Shown: piece by piece, positions 51,459 through 59,514 of the stretch
Numbering within the stretch: the stretch's first letter is position 1
Layout of the letters: the number at the start of each line of letters is the position of its first letter
Origin: Sinomonas sp. ASV322
GTDB lineage: Bacteria > Actinomycetota > Actinomycetes > Actinomycetales > Micrococcaceae
Reading direction: 5' to 3'
DNA: 64,000 bases
Assembly: GCF_030908245.1 (NCBI RefSeq)
Contig: NZ_JAVFJJ010000014.1
Location: forward strand, 24,117 to 88,116
Notes under the pieces: generated by a model
Seen by the model: the letters and a program-made list of their open reading frames with translations, nothing else
Told to the model about the DNA's origin: nothing
The model's database searches: none
Position numbers and translations under genes: made by a program

Positions 51459-52667
51459 GTGCGCCTCGATTTCGTCGTCCCCGCGCCGCTCGCGTGGCGT
51501 TCCGGCGGGACCGTGTATGACGAGCGGCTCGCCGCCGCCCTGGCGGCAGCCGGCGCGGACGTCCGCATCACGTCCGCGGAGGGCGCGTGGCCAGTGGGCA
51601 GTTCCGCCGATCGTGCGCGCCTCGGCGCGCTTATCCGAGAGATTGCCGACGACGGCGGAGGGCGCCTCATCGTCGACGGCCTCGTCGGCCTGGGGTGCCC
51701 GGGCGAGATCGCGGGCGCCCGACGCGCGGGGCTCGACGTGTGGCTCCTTGTGCAGATGCTGATCAGTGAGTGGCCAGGCGGCGAGCGGCCAGGCGCAAAG
51801 TGGCCAGGCGCAGAGTGGCCAGGCGGCGAGCGGCCCAGCGGCGAGATCTTGGCGGCTCCGGGGCGTCACGCGGCCCTCGAATCCGCGGCCCTCGCCGCCG
51901 CGTCGGGCGCCATCACGCCGAGCAGCACTACGGCCTCCGAGGTCCTGAGGCGCTACGGGGTCGTCGCCGCCGTAGCGCGCCCCGGCGTCGACCGCGCTCC
52001 GATCGCGCACGGATCGGAACCGCCGCGAATCGTGTGCTTCGCCGCGCTCATGCCGAGCAAGCGACAGCTCGCGCTGCTCGACGCCCTCCGCGGCCTCGCC
52101 GACCTCCCCTGGACTGCCGAGCTCGTCGGCTCCGACCGGGCCGACCCCGAGTACGCGCGGGCCGTGCGCGAGGCCGCCTCTGCGCCGCCGCTGCGCGGGC
52201 GCGTCCGGATCGCGGGCGAGCTCCGCGGTGAGGCGTTCGAGGCCGCATGGGACGCCGCGGACCTCAGCGTGCTCGCGAGCGCGTCCGAGACGTTCGGCCT
52301 CGTCGTCGTCGAGTCGCTCGCGCGCGGCGTGCCAGCGATCGTGCCGGCCGGAACGGGAGCCGAGGAGGCGCTCGGCCTCTCGCGGCGCGGCGGGGCGGGA
52401 TTGGCCGGGGCCGGACTGGCCGAGGCCGGACTGGCCGAGGCCGGACTGGCCGGGGCCGGACTGGCCGGGGCCGGACTGGCCGGGGCCGCATGCCGATTTG
52501 CCGGCGATGTGGGTGCCGCCAGCGACGCAGTCACCGTGCTGCGCTCGTGGCTGACCAACCCCGTCCTCAGGAGTCAGTGGCTGGCCATCGCGCGGGCGGC
52601 GCGACCCGTCCTTCCCGGATGGAACGCGACGGCGCGGGCCGTCCTCGCGGCCGTCGGGCCATCGTGA
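51459..52667 (+). CDS. Glycosyltransferase family 4-like protein carrying two minisatellites
   Basis: 402 residues from a GTG at 51459. The GT-B C-terminal domain is clear: VLASASETFGLVVVESLARGVPAIV with the sugar-nucleotide Glu. The N-terminal half (MRLDFVVPAPLAWRSGGTVYDERL) is the acceptor domain. Two segments are repetitive, a 15-bp minisatellite giving WPGGE/RPGAK pentapeptides near residues 104-128 and another giving GLAGA pentapeptides near 314-343. Both lie between conserved blocks, probably in surface loops. Third gene of the operon. Confidence 0.83.
   Translation: MRLDFVVPAPLAWRSGGTVYDERLAAALAAAGADVRITSAEGAWPVGSSADRARLGALIREIADDGGGRLIVDGLVGLGCPGEIAGARRAGLDVWLLVQMLISEWPGGERPGAKWPGAEWPGGERPSGEILAAPGRHAALESAALAAASGAITPSSTTASEVLRRYGVVAAVARPGVDRAPIAHGSEPPRIVCFAALMPSKRQLALLDALRGLADLPWTAELVGSDRADPEYARAVREAASAPPLRGRVRIAGELRGEAFEAAWDAADLSVLASASETFGLVVVESLARGVPAIVPAGTGAEEALGLSRRGGAGLAGAGLAEAGLAEAGLAGAGLAGAGLAGAACRFAGDVGAASDAVTVLRSWLTNPVLRSQWLAIARAARPVLPGWNATARAVLAAVGPS
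51768..51842 (+). repeat. 15-bp tandem repeat, five copies
   Basis: Units of the form GAGTGGCCAGGCGGC start at 51768, 51783, 51798, 51813 and 51828. In-frame, within the glycosyltransferase gene. Confidence 0.92.
52398..52487 (+). repeat. 15-bp tandem repeat, six copies
   Basis: Units of the form GGACTGGCCGGGGCC start every 15 bp from 52398. The first is GGATTGG..., and the second and third read GAGGCC. In-frame, within the same glycosyltransferase gene. Confidence 0.94.
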
Positions 52668-52675
52668 CGCGCCGC

Positions 52676-52832
52676 CAACGTCCCAGCCTCAGCGCCAACC
52701 TCCCCAACTTCAGAACCGGGTTCCCCAGCTCTAGGACCCCCTCGCAGCGGCGGGCCGCGCTATCCCGGGCGAGCGCCGCCGTCGTACGCCCAGAAGCTGG
52801 GGAGCGCGGAACAGAAGCTGGGGACTCCGGCG
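52676..52832. repeat. Array A: three direct and two inverted 21-bp-class units
   Basis: Direct units start at 52676, 52696 and 52717 (core CAACCTCCCCAACTTC, with variants). A 53-bp spacer follows, then inverted units at 52791 and 52812 (CAGAAGCTGGGGA). The inverted core is the reverse complement of the direct core, so the array folds into a long imperfect hairpin. It lies between the convergent glycosyltransferase and sigma-factor genes. The same design recurs at 54888-55055. Confidence 0.85.
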
Positions 52833-52833
52833 C

Positions 52834-52905
52834 CACCCGACCCCCGGCCCCCGGCCCCCAGCCCCCAGCCCCCAGACTCCCAGCCCCCGGCCCCCGCTCC
52901 AAGCC
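52834..52905. repeat. Low-complexity CCCCCGG/CCCCCAG tract
   Basis: About nine 7-bp units, CCCCCGG or CCCCCAG, with interruptions. It abuts the sigma-factor stop codon. Non-coding. Confidence 0.75.
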
Positions 52906-52906
52906 C

Positions 52907-53650
52907 TCACGCCGCGAGACGCCGCCGCAGGCGGGCGAGCACGCGACGCAAGAGCCGGGACACCTGCATCTGGCTCACGCCAAGCTCGCGCGCGATCTCC
53001 TGCTGGGTCAGCTCCTCGTCGAAACGCAGGTGCAGGAGCACGCGGTCCTGGTCTGTCGCGTCGATGAGCGCATCCACGAGCGATCGGTGCAGATCAACCC
53101 GCTCGAATCCCGGCTCCTCATATGACACGACGACCATGAGGCGCCGTTCGCGCGAATCGTCGGGCGAATCGCCGTGCTCGATCGGGTCAGCGGCCATGGC
53201 CGCGTTCGCGAGCCTGGCCTCCTCGACGTCCTCGATGGGGACACCGAGCTCGGCACTGAGCTCGCACGTCGTCGGTTCGCGGCCGAGGCGCTGCGTCAGG
53301 TCCGGGCGCAGGCGGTTGACCGTGAGCCGGAGCTCCTGAACCGACCGCGGCGGCCGGACGACCCACGACTGATCGCGAAGGTAGCGCTTGATCTCCCCCG
53401 TGATCGTCGGGACCGCGTAGGGCAGGAATCCGTGACCCTGCCCGCTGCGATATCGATGCGCGGCCTTCACGAGCCCGAGGCGCGCGACCTGGCGCAGGTC
53501 CTCCGGGTCGTGGCCGGGGCACCGAAAGCGGCGCGCGAGCGCGTCCGCCACGCCAAGGTACTCGACGGCTAGGTCGTTGGCCTCTTGCGCTGTGGCCAGC
53601 GCATCCGTCGCCCCCGGCGTGGGCAACGGCAGGGTGGGAACGGATGTCAT
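52907..53650 (-). CDS. SigB/SigF-type RNA polymerase sigma factor
   Basis: 247 residues from the ATG at 53650. Region 2 has DLRQVARLGLVKAAHRY and FLPYAVPTITGEIKRYLRD. Region 3 has WVVRPPRSVQELRLTVNRL, and region 4 ELTQQEIARELGVSQMQVSRLLRRVL. This is the stress/sporulation-type sigma-70 family group of actinobacteria. No anti-sigma or anti-anti-sigma gene is adjacent, so control must be elsewhere. The 53651-53907 upstream gap contains no obvious gene. Confidence 0.9.
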   Translation of the reverse strand: MTSVPTLPLPTPGATDALATAQEANDLAVEYLGVADALARRFRCPGHDPEDLRQVARLGLVKAAHRYRSGQGHGFLPYAVPTITGEIKRYLRDQSWVVRPPRSVQELRLTVNRLRPDLTQRLGREPTTCELSAELGVPIEDVEEARLANAAMAADPIEHGDSPDDSRERRLMVVVSYEEPGFERVDLHRSLVDALIDATDQDRVLLHLRFDEELTQQEIARELGVSQMQVSRLLRRVLARLRRRLAA

Positions 53651-53823
53651 CGTGGCCCCTGGGCGGCTTCCGTCGTCATTCCTCGTCTGCGCGGCCTCAG
53701 ACGGCCAGTACGCGATCGCGACGCCGTCTCTTTTCAACCGTAGGCCTGAAAATGGCGGGGAACAACGGACGCCGTTGCGACATGCCTGTGGCGGCGATCG
53801 CACGGGGCACGAGCCGGGCACGC

Positions 53824-53883
53824 CGCGACCCGGGACGCGTTCCGGGCCTGCCGGGGAGGGGCGCGAACGCGTTCCGGGTCGCG
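53824..53883 (-). terminator. Long inverted repeat after the Rho-N gene
   Basis: Arms 53824-53841 and 53866-53883 match at 17 of 18 positions (CGCGACCCGGGACGCGTT and its near complement), with a 24-nt loop. On the minus strand the hairpin begins 24 nt after the Rho-N mini-protein stop. Confidence 0.6.
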
Positions 53884-53907
53884 GGTTGAGTTGCCGGGGC
53901 GTGGTGA

Positions 53908-54081
53908 TCAGTGCTTGCGGAGGGCCGTGATGAGATCGGCCTTTCGCAGCGACGAGTAGCCGTGGAGTCCCATCTCCTTCGCCCTCGCGCGGAGTTGCAT
54001 GACGGTGCGGTCTTCGTACCGAACGACCGCCCCGCGGCGGCCCGTCCTTGCGGCGCCCGCGACTGCCTTGTCCTGTGCCAT
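53908..54081 (-). CDS. Rho-N-domain mini-protein
   Basis: 57 residues. The C-terminal 40 residues ([20 protein letters not shown], then [14 protein letters not shown]) form the SAP-like Rho N-terminal domain, a nucleic-acid-binding helix-extended-helix. The rest is basic. GGGAG precedes the ATG. Such stand-alone domains may bind RNA or DNA; no partner is visible. It lies between vsr and the sigma factor in the same direction. Confidence 0.8.
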   Translation of the reverse strand: MAQDKAVAGAARTGRRGAVVRYEDRTVMQLRARAKEMGLHGYSSLRKADLITALRKH

Positions 54082-54241
54082 GGTGCTCCCCTTGCTGGTG
54101 TTGACCCGATGGTGATGGCGGGCCACGGCCCCCTCCCGAAACCCGCGCATAACATATGCACACCAACAAGTCAAATACAACAGCTCGGCCCGCCGGATTC
54201 GCCAGCGTGCGGCACCGTGCGGCACGCTGCCGCAGGGTGCG

Positions 54242-54715
54242 TCAGGGGCCGCCTGCCGCACGCCTCCGTGCTACCCCGCTCGCGGCTCGCCCGACGACGG
54301 CGGCCCGAATCGTCCGCGCAACGGTCGCGGGGTCCTCGTGGCTCCAGAACCGCAGGACGAGCCAACCGTGCGAGGCGAGCGCCGCCGTCGTCTGCTCATC
54401 ACGCTCGCGGTTCCGGGCGATCTTGGGGCGCCAATAGTCCACGTTGCGCTTCGGCTCGATGTAGTGCTCGGGGCACCCGTGCCAATAGCAGCCATCGATG
54501 AAGACGGCGATGCGCGCCCGTGTGAAGACGAGGTCCGCCGTCCTGCGCAGCTCGGGCTCCGGCCGAAACGCGACCCGGTAGCGGAGGCCCATCGCGTGCA
54601 CCGCGCGTCGCACGAGGAGTTCGGGGGCCGTGTCCCGCGAACGGTTGCCCTGCATGGTCTTCCGGATGGCGGGAGTGGAGGCCCAGGAGGGTACGACGGC
54701 GCGCTCCTGGCTCAT
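54242..54715 (-). CDS. vsr: Very-short-patch-repair endonuclease (Vsr)
   Basis: 157 residues. The family motifs are [41 protein letters not shown] (catalytic Asp), [13 protein letters not shown] and [16 protein letters not shown]. Vsr nicks T:G mismatches left by deaminated 5-methylcytosine. It normally sits next to a cytosine-5 methylase, and none is visible in this window, so it is either orphan or serves a distant methylase. The 160-bp gap on its 3' side, to the Rho-N gene, holds no gene. Confidence 0.92.
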   Translation of the reverse strand: MSQERAVVPSWASTPAIRKTMQGNRSRDTAPELLVRRAVHAMGLRYRVAFRPEPELRRTADLVFTRARIAVFIDGCYWHGCPEHYIEPKRNVDYWRPKIARNRERDEQTTAALASHGWLVLRFWSHEDPATVARTIRAAVVGRAASGVARRRAAGGP

Positions 54716-54752
54716 GCTGCCAGCGTACGCCGGCGGGGCTCGCGCGAGCCCG

Positions 54753-54848
54753 CCCGCCCAAGGGTCACCTACTGCGGGTGCCAGCCCGCCCAAGGGTCAC
54801 CTACCGCGGGTGCCAGCCCGCCCAAGGGTCACCTACCGCGGGTGCCAG
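54753..54848. repeat. 32-bp tandem repeat, three copies
   Basis: Units at 54753-54784, 54785-54816 and 54817-54848 begin CCCGCCCAAGGGTCACCTAC. The first differs at one base. They abut each other without spacers, so this is a tandem array rather than CRISPR. It lies 38 bp upstream of the vsr start. Confidence 0.93.
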
Positions 54849-54887
54849 CCATCTAAGCGAACGACGGCGGCGCCGCCCTCTCCCGTC

Positions 54888-55055
54888 CAACCTCCCCATT
54901 GTTTGGGCCAACCTCCCCATCGTTTGGGCCAACCTCCCCGGTTTTCGAGCGGGCGACGGCGGGACGCGCCGGGAGTTCTAGGCGACACGCCGGGATCCGC
55001 ACCTTGGCCGCCGCAGAAGCTGGGGAAGCCCGCGCAGAAGTTGGGGAGTTCGGGC
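54888..55055. repeat. Array B: three direct and two inverted 21-bp units
   Basis: Direct units start at 54888, 54909 and 54930 (core CAACCTCCCCATCGTTTGGG). A 63-bp spacer follows, then inverted units at 55014 and 55035 (CAGAAGCTGGGGA and CAGAAGTTGGGGA). Period 21 bp in both arms. Same number, order and orientation of units as array A. The whole 54716-55144 stretch has no gene. Confidence 0.88.
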
Positions 55056-55144
55056 GCGTGAGGGCTAGAGGACCGTTGGGCCGTCACGTTTGCTGGGTTC
55101 GGACCCTGCAAACATGACGGCGCAAGCGGAAGGGAGCGTCCTCG

Positions 55145-55999
55145 TCAGGCGAAGTCGCTCACCGCGGGGTCGGGGCCGATGCGGCCCTCGGCGCCCTTGT
55201 CGAGCAAGGCGATCGCGGCAAAATCCTCGGCGTCGAGGGAGACGCCGAGCGAGGCCCAGTTCTCGGCGATGCGCGCCGGAGTGACCGACTTCGGGATCAC
55301 CACGTTGCCGAGCGCGAGATGCCACGCGATGACGACCTGCGGAACGGTCGCGCCATGCTTCTCGGCGATCGCGGCGAGGGTCTGGTCCTCAAGGAGTTCC
55401 TTGCCCTGGCCGAGCGGCGACCACGACTCGTGCAGGATGCCGCTCGAGGACTCGAATGCGCGGAGCTCGGCCTGCGGGAAGTACGGGTGGGTCTCGACCT
55501 GGTTGATGACGGGGAGGACTCCCGTCTCGCGCTCGATCTCCTGGATCGCCTCGACCGTGAAGTTCGAGACGCCGATCGAGCGGACGCGACCCGAAGCCTG
55601 AAGCTTGACGAGCTCCTGCCACGTCTCGACGTACAGGCCGCGCTTCGGCTGGAGCCAGTGGATGAGATAGAGGTCCACGTACTCGAGGCCGAGCTTCTCG
55701 AGCGACTTCTCGAATGCGGGGGCCACGTTGCCGGCGCCCTGGTCCGCGTTCCAGAGCTTGGTCGTGATGAAAAGGTCTTCGCGCGCGAGGGCCGAGGACG
55801 CGATCGCGCGGCCCACGCCCGCCTCGTTGCCGTAGATCGCAGCAGTGTCGATGTGGCGGTAGCCAGCCTCGAACGCCTCGCCGACCGCGCGCTCCGCGAC
55901 GGAGTCCTCGACCTGCCACACGCCGTAGCCGAGCTGCGGGATCTTGAGGCCGTCGTGGAACGTGAGCACAGGGGAAGTCAGGGAATCGGTAGATGCCAT
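55145..55999 (-). CDS. Aldo/keto reductase
   Basis: 284 residues from the ATG at 55999. The catalytic tetrad is visible: Asp in RHIDTAAIYGNE, Tyr in the same motif, Lys in FITTKLW and His in LYLIHW. The C-terminal SVTPARIAENWASL is the NADPH-binding end typical of the 2,5-diketo-gluconate reductase-like group. Cytosolic NADPH-dependent reduction of aldehydes or ketones. No operon partner. Confidence 0.92.
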   Translation of the reverse strand: MASTDSLTSPVLTFHDGLKIPQLGYGVWQVEDSVAERAVGEAFEAGYRHIDTAAIYGNEAGVGRAIASSALAREDLFITTKLWNADQGAGNVAPAFEKSLEKLGLEYVDLYLIHWLQPKRGLYVETWQELVKLQASGRVRSIGVSNFTVEAIQEIERETGVLPVINQVETHPYFPQAELRAFESSSGILHESWSPLGQGKELLEDQTLAAIAEKHGATVPQVVIAWHLALGNVVIPKSVTPARIAENWASLGVSLDAEDFAAIALLDKGAEGRIGPDPAVSDFA

Positions 56000-56092
56000 G
56001 CGCACATCCTGTCACTGCCGTACAAGCGGCAGCGCGCATTTGTCAGATATTTCCGCGAACTTCGCGATCCGCGAAACACGGGAATAATTCCG

Positions 56093-56545
56093 TCAGCCGG
56101 CAGCGCGAAGCCCGGCCAGCTGCTCGGCGAGCTCCACGTGTTCGAGCACCGTCGCGGCCCGGCGCTGCACGGAGAGGGCACCGACCGGGACCGGGCCCAC
56201 GGCGAGGCTCAGCATCGCGGCCGCCTCTGCCGTCGTCGCAAGGGCATTGCCTGCCTTGGAGAGCGCGCGGTGCACGTCTGCGAGGTCGCCCGGGACGTCG
56301 AAATCGTCGCTCGGGGCGAGGCGCTGGCACTTCGCGCACACCGCGCGGACCCTCGGAAGGAGAGCCGAGAGCGCGTCCGCCATGACGACGAGTTCGGCGT
56401 AGAGCTCATCGTCCTCGACGCCCTCGAGGACCTGGTGATAGCGATCGAGGCCGCGCTGGAAGCGATCGTGGGCGCGCCGCCAGAGCCCCTTCCCCAGGTC
56501 GGCGTCGTCGCGGCGCCCGCGCAGGACGTTATCGAGAATCCCCAC
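56093..56545 (-). CDS. Hypothetical protein paired with bpa
   Basis: 150 residues from a GTG at 56545, 8 nt after the bpa stop. Helical throughout, with a CxxC (AVCAKCQRLAPSDD). No domain recognised. The close spacing to bpa suggests cotranscription, so a role near the proteasome or its substrates is possible, but this is inference from position only. Confidence 0.6.
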   Translation of the reverse strand: MGILDNVLRGRRDDADLGKGLWRRAHDRFQRGLDRYHQVLEGVEDDELYAELVVMADALSALLPRVRAVCAKCQRLAPSDDFDVPGDLADVHRALSKAGNALATTAEAAAMLSLAVGPVPVGALSVQRRAATVLEHVELAEQLAGLRAAG

Positions 56546-56553
56546 CCGCGCGC

Positions 56554-57195
56554 TCAGAGGTACTGGCCGGGGCCGTGGTCGCCGTCGTGATGCTCTCCGC
56601 CCTCGCGGGTGCGCAGCTCTCGCACCGGCGCCCGCTGCGGCTCGCCATTCTCGCCGATGACGACCCCAGGCGCGATGACAGTGCCCGGGGGAAGCTGGCG
56701 CAGCTGAACCTGTGAGGCTGCGAGCTGATGCGCGGCCTGCTGCGCGGCGATGGCCGTCTGGATGCCGTGGAACAGGCCTTCGAGCCAGCCCACGAGCTGA
56801 GCCTGCGCGACGCGGAGCTCGGATTCGGACGGCACCGCAGCGTCGCTGAACGGAAGCGAGATCCGATGCAGTTCGTCGACGAGCTCGGGCGCAAGACCGT
56901 CCTCGAGCTCGGCGATCGAACGTTCGTGGATCGCTGCGAGCCGATTGCGTGCCGCTTCGTCGAGCGGCGCGCCTTTGACCTCTTCGAGGAGCTGCCGGAC
57001 CATCGTGCCGATCCGCATGACCTTCGCTGGCTCGTCCACGAGCTCTTGGAGGCTCGAGCGTCGCCGGCGCCCGGCGTCCACGCCGCGGGCACGGCCCTCG
57101 TCGGCATCCCCGCCGGGCTGCTCGATCGCCATCCCCTCGAACGGCTCGTCGACCTGCCCGCCGTCGTGCGCTTCGCTCGCGTGCGCTTCGCTCAT
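56554..57195 (-). CDS. bpa: Bacterial proteasome activator
   Basis: 213 residues. The middle holds the four-helix Bpa/DUF2587 fold (LQELVDEPAKVMRIGTMVRQ, then QLLEEVKGAPL, and AQAQLVGWLEGLFHGIQTAI). The C-terminus ends in GQYL, the motif by which Bpa docks on the 20S proteasome and opens its gate. Bpa forms a dodecameric ring and acts without ATP. Proteasome core genes are not in this window. Confidence 0.94.
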   Translation of the reverse strand: MSEAHASEAHDGGQVDEPFEGMAIEQPGGDADEGRARGVDAGRRRRSSLQELVDEPAKVMRIGTMVRQLLEEVKGAPLDEAARNRLAAIHERSIAELEDGLAPELVDELHRISLPFSDAAVPSESELRVAQAQLVGWLEGLFHGIQTAIAAQQAAHQLAASQVQLRQLPPGTVIAPGVVIGENGEPQRAPVRELRTREGGEHHDGDHGPGQYL

Positions 57196-57260
57196 GTGGC
57201 CATCCTCTCACGGGCCCGCCGGGCCGCTTCCCGCATCCCAGCGCGCACTAGGGCGGCGCG

Positions 57261-58244
57261 TCAGATGGTGAGGAGAACCTTGCCGACGTGCTCGCCCGAG
57301 TCGAAGTACTCGTGCGCCTGCTGGACCTCGGAGAGGGGGAAGGTCCGGTCCACGAGGGGCTTGATGCGCCCTTCCGTAATGAGGGGCCACACGTGCTCGC
57401 GCAGTGCAGACATGATGATGCCCTTCTCCTCGACCGGGCGGGGACGCAGCGCCGTGCCGATGATCGCCGCGCGCTTGTTGAGGAGGAGGCCGATGTTGAG
57501 TTCGGCCTTCGCGCCGCCTTGGAGGCCGATGACGACGAGGCGTCCGTAGGGAGCGAGCGCCTCGACGTTCCGCTCGAGGTACTTCGCGCCGACGACGTCG
57601 AGGATCACGTCCGCGCCCCGGCCCCCCGTCGCGTTGCGGACGGCTTCGACGAAGTCCTGCTCGTTGTAGTTGATCGCGACGTCGACGCCGAGGAACGCAC
57701 GGGCCGTGCTCACCTTCTCCTCGGTGCCGGCCGTCGCCGCGACGCGCGCGCCGAACGCCTTGGCCATCTGGACGGCCATCGTCCCGATCCCGCCCGTCGC
57801 GCCGTGGATGAGGACGAGCTCGCCCGGCTGGAGCTGCGCCGTCATGATGAGGTTCGAGTACACGGTCGCGGCGGTCTCCGGGAGGCTCGCCGCCGTCACG
57901 AGGTCCACGCCGTCGGGGACGCGGAGCACCTGCTCCGCCGGCACGACGACCTTCTCCGCATAGCCTCCGCCTGCGAGCAGCGCGACGACTCGGTCCCCCG
58001 CCGAGAACGGGCGCGTCACCTCCGGCCCGAAGCCCGCGATGCGCCCCGAGACCTCGAGCCCGGGAATCTCGGACGCGCCCGGCGGCGGCGGGTAGAAGCC
58101 CCGTCGCTGCTGGACGTCGGCGCGGTTGATCCCCGCAGCGACGACGTCGATGAGGACCTCGCCCGGGCCCGGCACCGGATCGCCGACCTCACGGACGTCG
58201 AGGGCTTCGGGTCCGCCCGGTTCGGCGATGTACACGGCCTTCAT
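57261..58244 (-). CDS. NAD(P)H:quinone oxidoreductase (zeta-crystallin type)
   Basis: 327 residues from the ATG at 58244 with GGGAGGAG upstream. The N-terminal MKAVYIAEPGGPEALDVREV and NRADVQQRRGFYPPPPG match the quinone oxidoreductase group of MDR proteins. The cofactor loop is VLIHGATGGIGTMAVQMAKA. No structural zinc ligands, as expected. Probably one-electron-avoiding quinone reduction. It is separated from bpa by 65 bp and runs in the same direction. Confidence 0.92.
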   Translation of the reverse strand: MKAVYIAEPGGPEALDVREVGDPVPGPGEVLIDVVAAGINRADVQQRRGFYPPPPGASEIPGLEVSGRIAGFGPEVTRPFSAGDRVVALLAGGGYAEKVVVPAEQVLRVPDGVDLVTAASLPETAATVYSNLIMTAQLQPGELVLIHGATGGIGTMAVQMAKAFGARVAATAGTEEKVSTARAFLGVDVAINYNEQDFVEAVRNATGGRGADVILDVVGAKYLERNVEALAPYGRLVVIGLQGGAKAELNIGLLLNKRAAIIGTALRPRPVEEKGIIMSALREHVWPLITEGRIKPLVDRTFPLSEVQQAHEYFDSGEHVGKVLLTI

Positions 58245-58331
58245 GTTCCGCTCCTCCCGCGGCACTCGCCCCCAGCTGCGCGTGCATCGGTTTCGTCAGG
58301 GTCAGCTGCCTATGAAACACTACTAGTCACA

Positions 58332-58420
58332 AGGAAGGTTGTCCGAGCGGCCTATGGAGCTGGTCTTGAAAACCAGTGTGCGGCAACCCCGCACCAAGGG
58401 TTCAAATCCCTTACCTTCCG
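58332..58420 (+). tRNA. tRNA-Ser (anticodon TGA)
   Basis: 89-nt class II tRNA. The acceptor GGAAGGT (58332-58338) pairs with ACCTTCC (58413-58419). The anticodon stem is CTGGT/ACCAG with loop CTTGAAA. A long variable arm (GTGCGGCAACCCCGCAC) and T-arm with GGTTCAAATCC are present. CCA is not encoded. Confidence 0.96.
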
Positions 58421-58424
58421 CAAC

Positions 58425-58470
58425 GGCCCCATGGCCGCCCTCGCGAGGGCAGCCTTGGGGCCTCTCCTTT
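58425..58470 (+). terminator. Terminator after tRNA-Ser
   Basis: GGCCCCA (58425-58431) pairs with TGGGGCC (58456-58462). Inside is the palindrome GCCCTCGCGAGGGC (58437-58450), and a TCTCCTTT stretch follows. The remaining bases to 58715 hold nothing recognisable beyond the next gene's leader. Confidence 0.6.
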
Positions 58471-58715
58471 CGGGCTGCGACGGATTTCGACCGCGATTGA
58501 ACAAGCGAGATCGGCGCGCCGCGGCGACACGCCCGGGCGGGGCCAATTTCGCGGGTCAAAAGTGGTCGGAATCCGCAGTGCCCTGACGAGGCGTCGGCTC
58601 GAGCAGCGGACCGGATCTGTCCTCTGAACCGGCAGCACGCTCTTGAAAAATGTCGGTGGCCCCGCATAGCGTCGGGAGCGTTACACACCACCACCGTCCG
58701 AGCTAAGGAGCAGTC

Positions 58716-59498
58716 ATGCCCAAGCCCGAAATCACCCCCGGCGCACCCTGCTGGGCCGACCTCATGACGAGCGATATCGAGAAGGCCAAGGCCTTCTATG
58801 CAGAACTCTTCGGCTGGACCTACGAGGTCGGAGACGAAGAGAAGTACGGCGGATACACGACGGCGTGGAAGGACGGCGAGCAGGTGGCCGGCCTCATGAC
58901 GAAGATGCCCGAACAGGCCACGATGCCCGATGTGTGGACCCTGTACTTCAACTCGGCTGATATCAACGAGACGGCGCGCAAGGTCGAAGAGGCTGGCGGC
59001 CAGACCTTCGTGGCCCCCATGGAGGTCCCGGATCAGGGGCACATGGCCGTGTTCGCGGATACCGACGGCGCCGTCTTCGGCGTGTGGCAGGGCACGGGAC
59101 ACGCAGGGTTCGAGAAGGTCGCCGAGCCTGGCTCGCCCGTGTGGTTCGAGAACTTCACGCGCGCGTACGACCCGACCGTGAAGTTCTACCAGGACGCGCT
59201 CGGCTGGGAGACCTCGGTCATGGGCGACTCCCCCGAGTTCCGCTACACGACCCTCGGCTCGGGTGACGAGTCGAAGGCCGGAATCATGGACGCGGTCGAC
59301 TTCCTCCCCGAGGGCGTGCCCGCGAACTGGCACATCTACTGGGGTGTCACGGACGCCGACGCCGCGATCGAGACGGCGACACGCCTCGGCGCACAGGTCA
59401 TCCGGCCGATCGAGGACACTCCGTTCGGCCGGATGGCAACGGTTGCGGACCCGTTCGGGGCGGTCTTCCTCATCAACGAGGGCTTCCGCCAGGACTAG
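58716..59498 (+). CDS. Two-domain VOC-family protein
   Basis: 260 residues. Two VOC modules in tandem: the first with PCWADLMTSDIEKAKAFYAE and FADTDGAVFGVWQG, the second with FENFTRAYDPTVKFYQDALG and VADPFGAVFLINEG. Such double VOC proteins are common in actinobacteria and are often annotated as hydroxylase-like; the true function is unknown. Alone between tRNA-Ser and a phosphoesterase gene, with GGAG upstream. Confidence 0.88.
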   Translation: MPKPEITPGAPCWADLMTSDIEKAKAFYAELFGWTYEVGDEEKYGGYTTAWKDGEQVAGLMTKMPEQATMPDVWTLYFNSADINETARKVEEAGGQTFVAPMEVPDQGHMAVFADTDGAVFGVWQGTGHAGFEKVAEPGSPVWFENFTRAYDPTVKFYQDALGWETSVMGDSPEFRYTTLGSGDESKAGIMDAVDFLPEGVPANWHIYWGVTDADAAIETATRLGAQVIRPIEDTPFGRMATVADPFGAVFLINEGFRQD

Positions 59499-59514
59499 AA
59501 AGCCCGCCGATGCG

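Noticed and set aside
54753-54848. CRISPR array
   Set aside because: The 32-bp units abut directly with no spacers, and no cas gene is present.
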